A stretch of DNA of 48,076 bases from Gammaproteobacteria bacterium (GTDB taxonomy: Bacteria; Pseudomonadota; Gammaproteobacteria; JABXHR01): the NCBI GenBank assembly GCA_013373515.1, contig JABXHR010000082.1, positions 1 to 48,076 on the forward strand, in the 5' to 3' direction. Below, in pieces: positions 1 through 8,209 of the stretch. The notes under the pieces were generated by a model. It did not search any database, had not been told where the DNA came from, and saw only the letters and a program-made list of their open reading frames with translations. Numbering within the stretch: position 1 is the first letter of the stretch; each line of letters begins with the position of its first letter. The translations under genes and the position numbers were made by a program.

Positions 1-600
1 ACCACGCGCAGACATTGTCAATCTAGAACATGCAACTCATTACCAGCAACGGTTGCCCCCGGTCATGTGTCGATGCGTTCGCCGCGCCTTTCTTTGCGGT
101 GACGATTTCACAACGGGCCGCAACTACGATCAGCAACCGTTGCTCCGAAAAAAGCGTTGAATACTTGAACGTTTAGCCACAATTTCAAATGTATTCGTCG
201 ACGACATCATGGCCTATGCCATCATGTCAAATCACCGGAAGGCCGGCCCCGTAACATCTAGTGGTCAGGCTTCGCGCTGACCAGCTAGAACTAACAGACC
301 GCGAAGTCATCGAACGCTGGCTATCGGTTTATACTGGTGACGAAAAATTACGCCAATATCTCAACGGCGAATTACACGCTGAAGCCGCTTCCGAACTCGA
401 GAACTCAGTCATTCCAGCGCTTCGAGGTAGACTGCATAGCCTCTCTTGGTTTATGTCCTGCCAAAACCAGCAAATTGCTGTTACGGCCAATAAGGAAGAC
501 GATGTCACGGGTCATTTTTATTCTGGCTTCGCCTCCACGTAGACCTCCCGTCAAGCATCTCAGTCGATCTTAAGAAAAACCGCAGTCATTCGCCGCCTGA
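1..600 (+). pseudogene. Decayed REP-associated tyrosine transposase (RAYT), copy 1, cut by the window start
   Basis: Pieces of an IS200-like/RAYT (Y1 transposase) protein are readable in three frames. From base 2 the reading is PRADIVNLEHATHYQQ...MCRCVRRAFLCGDDF, the usual RAYT N-terminus, stopping near 160. Bases 170-250 give a LATIS...DIMAYAIMSNH segment. From 261 the frame changes to VVRLRADQLELTDREVIERW, then a SWFMSCQNQ...ANKEDDVTG segment matching the RAYT WFM-RCLNE...ANREDGCTGRF region. After about 540 another shift gives a SQSIL-like remnant. A 16-base GC-rich insertion (236-251) splits the catalytic Asn-His-Tyr-His (HUH) motif, and the Tyr codon behind it is TAA. The gene is inactive. 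The first two or three codons lie outside the window. The family is recognised from memory of conserved RAYT motifs, not from a search. Confidence 0.75.
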
Positions 601-635
601 GTTCACTCAACGGCACATCGCTCCATCATCATCTA

Positions 636-3122
636 TCACCAGTCACCGGCAGAACGTAGCGCCAACAGATCGTCAATCGTCCCTGGTTTGCCAGTGTAGT
701 AGCCTTGAACCATGTCGAAACCCATCGATTTGACCATTGCTAGTGTCTTGTCGTCTTCAACACCCTCGGCAACGCTTGTTTTGCTCAGACTTGAACATAG
801 CTGTTGTATTGACGCCAAGATACGACGCTTGGCCGAATTGTCGAAAGCACCTGTGACGAATGATGGGTCGATTTTGATTAGGTCGACTGGAAACTCAGAT
901 AAGTAGACAAATGCACCATGACCCGAGCCAAAGTCATCCAGTGCAAGCTTGCTGCCTAGCTCGGTAATCGCTTGAGCGCTCCGACGGCTGAGGTTTAAGT
1001 CCCTTATTGCAGCGGTTTCAGTTATCTCAAATACAATGCACTCGGGTGGCGCTTTGGTCGCTTCAAACACGCTGCCCAAAAAACCGGCGATATCGCGATC
1101 ATTAAAACTAGCGGCCGACAGATTGATGTTGATTTTCACACCAGGATAGGAGTGATGTATGCGATTGATATTCTGACATACTTCTCTGACCACCCAACGG
1201 TCGATGCTATTGGCGACCCCGCTCTGTTCGGCGTAGGGTATAAACTGAGCCGGACTGATAATGGTCTCATCGTCTGCGACCATTCGACACAGGGCTTCAA
1301 AACTCACGATGGTGCCGTCTTCAACCGATCTAATGGGCTGGTAATTGACGATAAATCTATCTTCCTTCAAGGCTCGCTCGATGCTGCGTTTCCAGTCTAC
1401 GGTAGCCTGTAACAGTGGCAACATCTGTTCATCGCCTTGGTACACGCGAAGAAACGCTTGACCTTCTCGCTTGATTTCAAACATTGCGCTGTCCGCACAG
1501 TGAACTAACCGCTCAAACCCTCCTTCCCAAAGATCAAATGGCACCAAACCGGCGCTAAAACCGGCACTGTGCACACTGTTGCCCGCTATGAAAAATCCCG
1601 CCCCTGCAGCCGACTGGACGTCAGTCAACCGCTTTTTGACCTCAGACAAGGGCATCTCTAGAAGCATCGCGAATTCGTCACCACCAAAACGCGTGATCAA
1701 GGCGTCTTCGCCAAACTGCTGTTTCAGTAACTTGGCAAAATGAAGCAACACTTGGTCGCCAGCGAGGTGACCAAAAGTGTCATTCAATAACTTAAAATGA
1801 CGCAGGTCGATGAAACAGAATATACCCGGCATTCGAAGGCTGAGCCGCTCGCTGACCAACTCACGAAAGCGATCTCGACTAAGCAGTTGGGTCAACGGAT
1901 CATGATGGGCAAGATACCGAAGCGTATCTGTGCTTTTTGCAACCTCGGATTCGAGCTGCTCAAGCCGGTGCGAGACCTCTAAGGTGGATCGATGAAGTAA
2001 CGTCAGCTCGTTATCGAATGGATCCGCGGCCACTGGACCAATCGTACTGCGAATCTCAGCAAACGCTTTGTCCGCCAACAATGGGATGGTTAAAGCGATC
2101 TTGCGCAGCCGCGAAAAGGGTTCGTTTAACCAATACACGGTAGCAATGGCGCAAAAAAACACCAGCGTGCTAGAGGTGTATATCAGCGATGTCCAAAACC
2201 GCTCCATGGTGTCCATCTGAGCCTGCACGGGCTCGAGGATTAGCAGCGCAAACGGCAATGCACCATATCGGTATGCTGCATCATGAAAAATCAACTCATA
2301 GGCCGTGTTGTCCTCGTAGACAAGCACTGGCGCTTCTGGTCCGGGCAGCTCCAATTGAGCCAATAGACTATTCAAGCGCAGCGCATCACTTGCCGCGCTG
2401 AAATAATAACCGCTTTGCGCAAGCCTAAGGACCGTTTCGCGAATTGGTACAGAAATATTGCTAAGCTCACTTATAATGGCCACTTCCAAGCCCGTGGCCT
2501 CTTTCAATTCACGAATCACGGCATCCAATGTCGAGCTAACCACCACAACCCCGGCCAATCGATCGTTGAGCCAAATGGGATGCGTATCATAAATTCGACA
2601 AACGGGCGCACAGTCGAAGCTAGGCTTTGACTCAAGAGAGAGCAAAAAATTCTCGAGCAGCGCCCTAGGCAATTCGTGTTGATCAGCATCGTAGGACAGC
2701 TGGCCGAAGCTCGCTAGCAGCTCGCCTGAGTGCGCATAGAAATACACTAACTTATCGGGCTCACTGTTTAAGGCAAGCTCCCAGTACTTTTCAAGCACCC
2801 TTCGCACATCACGGCCATCATCAGCTTGCTCGGAGATCAGTACACTCAAATGATTGGCGAACATGGCAGATTGGGTCGAGAATCGATCAGCGTAATTATT
2901 GACTAGCTGCGAAAAGTGTTGCTTGAGCGCTAGGCGCGCATCGAGCCGTTGTGCGACAAAAAAACGCTGGGTGTAGACGTATGAAGCCGTGGCGGCGACG
3001 AGCATTAGAACCACAAACATCACAGCCAACTTCCCAAAAATGGCCCATTTAACGCTGAAGAATGTCTTACGCAAAACGACTAGTATTCCACCGGAAAAAA
3101 CAGCTCTGGCTTGGTCTCCCAC
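636..3122 (-). CDS. Membrane-bound GGDEF-EAL protein (cyclic-di-GMP synthesis/degradation)
   Basis: An 828-residue inner-membrane signalling protein that should make and/or degrade cyclic di-GMP. Order: TM helix (about 29-49), a periplasmic sensor region of about 250 residues with a Cys-x3-Cys pair (171/175), second TM (about 311-331), a HAMP-like linker, GGDEF domain (about 403-560; motif RFGGDEF at 478-484) and EAL domain (about 580-820). EAL residues look intact: FEAL (608-611), NINLS, EITE, DDFGSG, KIDPSF, EGVED and QGYYTGKP. No RxxD inhibitory site is visible ahead of GGDEF. The GTG start at 3122 overlaps the end of the upstream binding-protein gene by 43 bases. A TTG at 3074 behind GGTGG is an alternative start and would remove 16 residues. 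The overlap implies one transcript with the binding protein. Net activity cannot be told from sequence. Confidence 0.9.
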   Translation of the reverse strand: MGDQARAVFSGGILVVLRKTFFSVKWAIFGKLAVMFVVLMLVAATASYVYTQRFFVAQRLDARLALKQHFSQLVNNYADRFSTQSAMFANHLSVLISEQADDGRDVRRVLEKYWELALNSEPDKLVYFYAHSGELLASFGQLSYDADQHELPRALLENFLLSLESKPSFDCAPVCRIYDTHPIWLNDRLAGVVVVSSTLDAVIRELKEATGLEVAIISELSNISVPIRETVLRLAQSGYYFSAASDALRLNSLLAQLELPGPEAPVLVYEDNTAYELIFHDAAYRYGALPFALLILEPVQAQMDTMERFWTSLIYTSSTLVFFCAIATVYWLNEPFSRLRKIALTIPLLADKAFAEIRSTIGPVAADPFDNELTLLHRSTLEVSHRLEQLESEVAKSTDTLRYLAHHDPLTQLLSRDRFRELVSERLSLRMPGIFCFIDLRHFKLLNDTFGHLAGDQVLLHFAKLLKQQFGEDALITRFGGDEFAMLLEMPLSEVKKRLTDVQSAAGAGFFIAGNSVHSAGFSAGLVPFDLWEGGFERLVHCADSAMFEIKREGQAFLRVYQGDEQMLPLLQATVDWKRSIERALKEDRFIVNYQPIRSVEDGTIVSFEALCRMVADDETIISPAQFIPYAEQSGVANSIDRWVVREVCQNINRIHHSYPGVKININLSAASFNDRDIAGFLGSVFEATKAPPECIVFEITETAAIRDLNLSRRSAQAITELGSKLALDDFGSGHGAFVYLSEFPVDLIKIDPSFVTGAFDNSAKRRILASIQQLCSSLSKTSVAEGVEDDKTLAMVKSMGFDMVQGYYTGKPGTIDDLLALRSAGDW

Positions 3123-4666
3123 GATGTCTTCGGCAGCGCATAGCGCAGGCGTTTATCGAAACCCCACATGGTATTGGGATAAAACAGCGGAATCGTGCCC
3201 AAGTCGTTGATCAAAACCTCACTGGACAAACGATAGAGCTGAAGTTGCTGTGCTTTGTCATTGGTCAACTTGGCCTTGTTAACAAGCGTTTCGAGTTGGG
3301 GATTTTGATACCGTCCGTAGTTATAAGACCCCGTAGACCCGGCCTGATCCTTCGAGATAAACAATGGGTCAAAAGTATATTCGGGCGAACCCTTCGTAGG
3401 CCCCCAGCCGAAGATCATCAAACTGTAATGATTCTCCCCAAGCTTGGGCATATAGTTTTTTCGGTCAAGGTGGCTCAATTTAACGTCAATGCCCAGTACA
3501 GCCAACTGGCGCTTTAGCTCAAGATTAATGCCACTTGTCCATGTACCATTATCAGGGACCACCAACACAAAGCCATCTCCATATCCAGCCAACTGGATCA
3601 GTTCACGCGCACGCTCCACATCCCGTATAGGCACTGAAAGGTTTGGGCTTGCCTCATACCAGTCCGGACGAAAAATTTGCCCAGCAGGCGTGCCTCCGCC
3701 GCCAGGAAACTGACGTGCAATGGCTTGGCGATCCAGCACAATGTTAATGGCTTGGCGAACTCGAATATCTTTAAATGGATTGCGCTCAAGCCGTTTGCCT
3801 GATGCATCAAATGCACTGATTGCTCGCTCAGAGTAAGTATCCAGCATTAAGAAATAGATATTTTTCGTGGCCCGACTGAAAGTTCTGATGCCCGAGTCGA
3901 TCAGGCGAGCTTGAGATGAATAGCTTAGTTGCTCAGCGACATCAACTCGCCCGTCCAACAACGCTTCGATCCGCGCCTCTTCATCAGCAATAAACTGGAT
4001 AACTAGAGTTTGCCAATATGCAGGGTGCCGCCGGTAATGATCGTTGCGCAGCAATTGCAGCTGGTTATCTTTCATTGCCCCAAACTTAAACGGCCCAGAG
4101 CCAATAATGGTACTACCTTGGCTAAAGGCCTCAGGATCATCGGGGTGCAATAAAGAAGCCGGAATGACTTTGATCAATGCTAGCTGGGCGTATAAATCAT
4201 CACGGGTAGTGGTCGTGGCACGGAAGACGTGATCGGACACCACCGATAACTGAGTAATCGTCTGTGCCAATGCCTTAAATAGCCCGCTGTTACCGACGCG
4301 CATTGCACGTTTGATCGAATAGACGGCGTCTACCGCTCGTACAGGATCTCCGTTGTGAAACACTATATCGTCGCGCAACGTGAATTCCCAATTGAAGTCG
4401 TCGATTCGATTAACCGAATCAACCAGGCCCTTCCGATTACTTCTGTCGTAGGGATCTATCGGCGCGATCGAGTCAAAAATAAGGTGGCTAATGTGCGTCT
4501 CAGCCGCCGTCGTCTCGACATGTGGGTCAAGCGTTCTGGGCGAATATGCATAGGCTAAACGAAGCTCCGCAGCAAGAGAATTTGCAGTAGCAACCACAAA
4601 GCAATAGATCAGTAAAAGTCGAGACAATTTCAATCCTTTGTTAATCATCACTAAAAGATAGGGCAT
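3080..4666 (-). CDS. Periplasmic substrate-binding protein, family 5 (peptide/dipeptide type)
   Basis: 528 residues, the usual length for SBP_bac_5 proteins (OppA/DppA type). An N-terminal signal peptide ends near residues 30-33 (NSLAA before ELRLAYAYSPRTLDPH, the typical mature start of this family). Family features follow: ETHISHLIFDSIAPIDP, FTLRDDIVFHNGDPVRAVDAVYSIKRA, GSGPFKF and a C-terminal YPNTMWGFDKRL region. The ATG at 4666 follows AGGA; an in-frame ATG at 4648 is also possible. No permease or ATPase genes of the ABC transporter lie next to it. Instead its 3' end overlaps a GGDEF-EAL gene. It may therefore present a periplasmic ligand to that sensor rather than feed a transporter, which is inference. 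A transporter encoded elsewhere is equally possible. Confidence 0.88.
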   Translation of the reverse strand: MPYLLVMINKGLKLSRLLLIYCFVVATANSLAAELRLAYAYSPRTLDPHVETTAAETHISHLIFDSIAPIDPYDRSNRKGLVDSVNRIDDFNWEFTLRDDIVFHNGDPVRAVDAVYSIKRAMRVGNSGLFKALAQTITQLSVVSDHVFRATTTTRDDLYAQLALIKVIPASLLHPDDPEAFSQGSTIIGSGPFKFGAMKDNQLQLLRNDHYRRHPAYWQTLVIQFIADEEARIEALLDGRVDVAEQLSYSSQARLIDSGIRTFSRATKNIYFLMLDTYSERAISAFDASGKRLERNPFKDIRVRQAINIVLDRQAIARQFPGGGGTPAGQIFRPDWYEASPNLSVPIRDVERARELIQLAGYGDGFVLVVPDNGTWTSGINLELKRQLAVLGIDVKLSHLDRKNYMPKLGENHYSLMIFGWGPTKGSPEYTFDPLFISKDQAGSTGSYNYGRYQNPQLETLVNKAKLTNDKAQQLQLYRLSSEVLINDLGTIPLFYPNTMWGFDKRLRYALPKTSWETKPELFFPVEY

Positions 4667-5039
4667 CTATCCTGCATTACTTGTTAGTAACTTTCATTAA
4701 CGACATCCTAGCGCGCTAAAGTAGCCTTTGCAATGTTCAAATCAAGCCAGATATCTGTACGTAGAAATCGGTCGATACTCAAAGTGGAACACCCATAATG
4801 ACAACAAAGAGCCATCTGTTCTACTGGAGAAATGCTTGGAAACTGCCTGTGTTCTACTGGACAGACGCTTGGAAACTGCCTTGAAATTGCATGCGTTGTG
4901 CTGCAGCCAGCCACCTTAAAGGCGCAAGCAACTACTAATAAAGAGGGAAACCACCCGGGACAGCCCCACCTTAACAAAACGGTTACTTTCCAACAGCTTT
5001 GTCAGCGTGAGGCCTTGAGGTATCGTGCAGACTGCCCAT
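4667..5039. other. Intergenic stretch upstream of the binding-protein gene
   Basis: No gene is supported here. It contains the presumed promoter and leader of the minus-strand binding-protein/GGDEF-EAL unit and a 33-base tandem duplication (4818-4883). The short open frames covering it have no recognisable domain, and their apparent peptide repeats come from the duplication. It ends where decayed RAYT copy 2 begins. Confidence 0.5.
4818..4883. repeat. Two-copy 33-base tandem repeat
   Basis: Two adjacent 33-base units (4818-4850 and 4851-4883) share GTTCTACTGGA at the start and GCTTGGAAACTGCC towards the end. They differ at only a few positions. The repeat lies between the binding-protein gene and RAYT copy 2. 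No protein or regulatory role is evident. Confidence 0.8.
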
Positions 5040-5430
5040 ATGACCCGACCACGCGCAGACATCGTCAATCTAGAACGCGCCACTCACTACCAGCAACTTT
5101 TGCCCCCGATAATGTGTCGTTGCGTTCGCCGCGCCTTTCTTTGCGGTGACGATTTCGCATTTGACATCATGGCCTATGCCATCATGTCAAATCACCGGAA
5201 GGCCGGCCCCGTACCATCTAGTGGTCAGGCTTCGCGCTGACCAGCTAGAACTAAAAGACCGCGAAGTCGTTAAACGCTGGCTATCAGAAGCAACCCAGGA
5301 CAGCTCCGTCTTGACACTGCCTAAAAGCGAAGTCCTCGACCCGTTTCTTGCTCTTGCCACACATTACGCCACACGCGGACTTCCTGTTTTACTTGGCCTT
5401 CCCAATACCACGGATGATCAAATACGCTAG
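5040..5430 (+). pseudogene. Decayed RAYT transposase, copy 2
   Basis: A second decayed RAYT gene, closely matching copy 1 in two blocks: bases 1-109 match 5048-5156, and 203-325 match 5163-5285. Relative to copy 1 it has lost 87 bases between these blocks. It starts with ATG at 5040 (MTRPRADIVNLERATHYQQ), runs through CRCVRRAFLCGDDF to DIMAYAIMSNH, and is then broken by the same 16-base insertion as copy 1 (5196-5211). Past the insertion the other frame resumes as YHLVVRLRADQLELKDREVVKRW. After 5285 the sequence no longer matches copy 1; the open frame to 5430 is not recognised and may be decayed C-terminal sequence. It sits just upstream of a REP-like array, the usual partner of RAYT genes. 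Confidence 0.72.
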
Positions 5431-5674
5431 TAGATGCAAACACTCGCTGATGGCGCCGGTAATTTTGGCCGCGATCCTGTGCCCTTTGAGCGTTGTGATC
5501 CCTTAGGAAGTGACGCCCGCCGTCAAATTGGCAGAATTAATGGACACCACACCGAGTTTTCTGCGAGCAACCAAGCGATCGCTAATCGCCGATAACTTGG
5601 CAAAGCTCCAGCTCACTGAGAGCTGCAGGGGAATTCAAACTCAGCAGCTGAATTGATCGTCGAGTCAAATTCAG

Positions 5675-6198
5675 CATTCCCGCGAACGGAGTCGCGGTCC
5701 GGTCCCACAGGGTCGTGCTAGATAGCGCTTTCGTGGGATGTTTAACTCCGCTTCAACGTAGCTCCTCGCGCTTGTGGGATGTTGAACTCCGTTTCAACGA
5801 AGCTCCTCGCTCCTGTGGGATGTCGAGTTCCGTCTCGACGAATCGCTCTTAGGCTTCGCTTAGCTCAGCATTCCCGCGAGCGGAGTCGCGGTCCCACGGG
5901 GTCGTGCTAGATAGCGCTTTCGTGGGATGTTGAACTCCGCTTCAACGAAGCTTTTCGCTCTTGTGGGATGTCGAGTTCCGTCTCGACGAATCGCTCTCAG
6001 GCTTCGCTGAGCTCAGCATTCCCGCGAGCGGAGTCGCGGTTCGGTCCCACGGGGTCGTGCTAGATAGCGCTTTCGTGGGATGTTTAACTCCGCTTCAACG
6101 TAGCTCCTCGCGCTTGTGGGATGTCGAGTTCCGCCTCTAAGAATAACTCTTAGGTTTCACTGAACTCAGCTTTCCCTGCAACGGAGTGCAGGTTCCAC
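5675..6198. repeat. Cluster of REP/BIME-like palindromes
   Basis: About eleven units share one plan: a GTGGGA head, a stem, a loop close to CTCCGC or TTCCGT, and the complementary stem. Forward units start near 5733, 5774, 5815, 5922, 5963, 6075 and 6115, with stems of the TTGAA/TTCAA or TCGAG/CTCGA type. Reverse-oriented units lie at 5675-5708, 5869-5897, 6017-6050 and 6170-6198. The first three have stem CCGCGA/TCGCGG (first unit slightly degenerate) and the last has CCTGCA/TGCAGG around the same ACGGAG loop. Stem changes are paired, so the fold is kept. A higher-order block (one reverse unit, a spacer with GTCGTGCTAGATAGCGC, then two or three forward units) recurs three times. There are no genes in the array. 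Neighbouring RAYT remnants support the REP reading. Confidence 0.85.
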
Positions 6199-6217
6199 GT
6201 TGGGCTACGTGCAGCGG

Positions 6218-6574
6218 CTACCCCACCGCCGCGATACAGGTAAATTCAACCAACAAATTCGGATTGGCCAATTCGGCGGTGCCACAGGCTCGCGCGGGTG
6301 CGTGGCCTTCGGGGAGCCAGTTTTCCCAGATTTGATTCATGGCATCGAAATCTTCCATGTTTTTCAACCAGACAATCACCTGAAGCAAGTTTTCTTTTGA
6401 GGTGCCACAGCTCTCTAATAGCTGATCAATCCTCGACAAGGCTTCGCGCACCTGAGCTTCGATGCCGTCCTCAGGTTTACCCACTTGGCCACACAAATAC
6501 GCAGTGCCGTTGTGTATCACGATTTTGCTCATGCGTTGGTTGGTGCCGATGCGCTGAATATTAAGCTGGGTCAT
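6218..6574 (-). CDS. RidA/YjgF/YER057c family protein (probable enamine/imine deaminase)
   Basis: 118 residues, the normal RidA size. Members hydrolyse reactive 2-imino/enamino acids to 2-oxo acids and ammonia. Visible family features: the IVIHNGTAYLCGQVG strand region, QVREALSRIDQLLESCGTSKENLLQVIVWL, and GHAPARACGTAEL, whose Arg matches the substrate carboxylate-binding Arg, followed by NLLVEFTCIAAV. The ATG at 6574 lies inside the end of the upstream oxidoreductase gene (14-base overlap), so translation is probably coupled. A longer open frame upstream is only the shadow of that gene. As the last gene of an amine-oxidising operon, its likely job is to clear the imine made by the oxidase. 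The exact Rid subfamily is not resolved. Confidence 0.9.
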   Translation of the reverse strand: MTQLNIQRIGTNQRMSKIVIHNGTAYLCGQVGKPEDGIEAQVREALSRIDQLLESCGTSKENLLQVIVWLKNMEDFDAMNQIWENWLPEGHAPARACGTAELANPNLLVEFTCIAAVG

Positions 6575-7940
6575 GTGAGGCAAGCTCTCCGAGGGTAATG
6601 GGTTTAATGGGGGTGCGAATGCGATAGTAACCGACCTCCGCTGGCGATTGGCCGAGTGCCTGTGCAAACAGCTGATTGACGGTAAGACCGCAGTAGCGTC
6701 CCTGGCAGCTGCCCATGCCACAGCGGGTAAAGGCCTTGGCTTGATTGGGGCCTTGTGCACCTTCGGCAATGGCGGTTTTGATCTGTCCGGCCGTGATTTC
6801 CTCGCAGCGACAGACGATGGTGTCGTCGCTTGGGCACAGCACGCTTTGTGGCGGCGCGTATGCATGGTCGAGAAATCGTCTTATCGGCTGAAATTTCGTT
6901 TTGGCGGCTTGCAAATGTCGGAGGCGTTCTGAGATGCTGGGGGAGTTTCCTTTGAAGGCCGATGCAATCTCGAGCGCTGCAATTTCACCGCTGATCGCGG
7001 CGGCCTCCGCCCCCAAAATGCCCGCACCATCTCCGACCTGCCACACGTGTTTCAGTCCGCTTAGACGTCCGGTTTCAGAAGTCGTCGGTTCAAAGCACTG
7101 ATTTTGCGCCGACCAGTGATGATCTGCACCGAGTGCTTTGCTGAGCTGAATATTGGGCACCACCCCGAAATGCAGCAACATATAATCGCTGTCGATGTGC
7201 TGAGCCTTGCCATGGTGCTGGTAGTGCAAGGTTAACTGCTCGCCTGCCTGCTCAATGCGCAGATTAGTTGCACCACGCAGATGCACAACACCGTGTCGGC
7301 GCAGCAACGCTTTGAGTTTTAATCCCTTCACAAAATAACCCAGTGTGGTCGCTGTGGGGCGCAAATAGTGTGCAGCGGCGGCTTCATCGCCAAAGGTACT
7401 GGTATCCACCAGCGCCCGCGGCGGTGCACCCAACGCCGCCAGTTGCGACGCCACCAGATACATCAATGGTCCGTTGCCAACCAACACAGTGTTGCATAGT
7501 GGCTTGCCGGTATTTTTAAGGTGAATTTGTGCAGCGCCCGCCGTCATCACACCGGGCAACGTCCAGCCGGGCATGGGCGTCGGCCGCTCTAATGCACCGG
7601 TCGCCAGCACCAGGGCATCAAACTGCTCGGTGCAGGTTTGGCCATTGGCTTTCCAGTTGACGGTGCCATCTGGGTCAACGCCCCAAACCACGGTCGAACA
7701 CAAATGACGCAAGCGCTCTGGTTGCGTATTGAGCCGATCGACAAGCGTCTGCCCCGCTTGATAATCCGCGCCGAGCACATGGGCGGTGGAAGCAGATACC
7801 CGCGTTATATTGCGGTAAATCTGCCCACCGACGGCGGGCTGCTCATCAAGCAACGTGACTGCAAACCCCTGTTCGCATAACGTTGATGCCGTCGCCATCC
7901 CAGCTGGCCCAGCGCCGATGACACAGACGTGCTGACTCAT
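6561..7940 (-). CDS. FAD/NAD(P)-binding oxidoreductase with BFD-like [2Fe-2S] domain (amino/opine oxidase subunit A type)
   Basis: 459 residues. The N-terminal dinucleotide fold VCVIGAGPAGMATASTL binds FAD, and a second nucleotide-binding region lies near VLVGNGPLMYLVASQLAALGA. A C-terminal BFD-like iron-sulfur domain has the pattern VCRCEE...TRCGMGSCQGRYC (four cysteines). This matches the larger dehydrogenase subunit of heterotrimeric D-hydroxyproline dehydrogenase (LhpE type), octopine/nopaline oxidase subunit A and HcnB. The ATG at 7940 overlaps the ferredoxin stop by 4 bases (ATGA). Together with the ferredoxin and the DAO-type protein it should form one oxidase complex in the cytoplasm or at the membrane. 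The substrate is not determined by sequence. Confidence 0.88.
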   Translation of the reverse strand: MSQHVCVIGAGPAGMATASTLCEQGFAVTLLDEQPAVGGQIYRNITRVSASTAHVLGADYQAGQTLVDRLNTQPERLRHLCSTVVWGVDPDGTVNWKANGQTCTEQFDALVLATGALERPTPMPGWTLPGVMTAGAAQIHLKNTGKPLCNTVLVGNGPLMYLVASQLAALGAPPRALVDTSTFGDEAAAAHYLRPTATTLGYFVKGLKLKALLRRHGVVHLRGATNLRIEQAGEQLTLHYQHHGKAQHIDSDYMLLHFGVVPNIQLSKALGADHHWSAQNQCFEPTTSETGRLSGLKHVWQVGDGAGILGAEAAAISGEIAALEIASAFKGNSPSISERLRHLQAAKTKFQPIRRFLDHAYAPPQSVLCPSDDTIVCRCEEITAGQIKTAIAEGAQGPNQAKAFTRCGMGSCQGRYCGLTVNQLFAQALGQSPAEVGYYRIRTPIKPITLGELASHDPA

Positions 7941-8209
7941 AACTCACCCGCCAGCAGCTCGGTTTGCGCCGGCTGTGGTAATACCTGCATTCCCGGCTGC
8001 GCTTCGATTTGGCAGGCTTGCTGATTGGGCTCACCGTCGACGATCACCAAGCAATCAAAACAGCTACCCATCATGCAAAATGGCCCTCTCGGCACACCGT
8101 TGACCTGCGTGGTGCGCAGTGATTTCACCCCTGCGATGAGCAGTGCACTGGCGATGGTCATGCCAGGCTCGAAGGCAATTTGACGGCCATCAAAGCTAAA
8201 CTCGTTCAA
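7937..8209 (-). CDS. Small [2Fe-2S] ferredoxin-like oxidase subunit
   Basis: 90 residues, LhpF/sarcosine-oxidase-alpha-N-terminal type. The segment GPFCMMGSCFDCLVIVDGEPNQQAC carries the four cluster cysteines. The start is taken as TTG at 8209, because GGAGG lies seven bases upstream and no ATG or GTG is placed sensibly. This TTG overlaps the TGA stop of the preceding DAO gene, and the gene's own stop overlaps the next ATG, so the three oxidase genes are translationally chained. It should pass electrons between the two FAD subunits. The longer open frame upstream is a shadow of the DAO gene. Confidence 0.88.
   Translation of the reverse strand: MNEFSFDGRQIAFEPGMTIASALLIAGVKSLRTTQVNGVPRGPFCMMGSCFDCLVIVDGEPNQQACQIEAQPGMQVLPQPAQTELLAGEL

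Noticed and set aside
5675-6198. CRISPR array
   Set aside because: Units are palindromic, occur in both orientations and have irregular spacing with conserved rather than unique spacers. No cas genes are near.
6575-6865. N-terminal extension of the RidA protein
   Set aside because: It lies wholly inside the oxidoreductase gene and has no RidA homology. The ATG at 6574 gives a normal family length.
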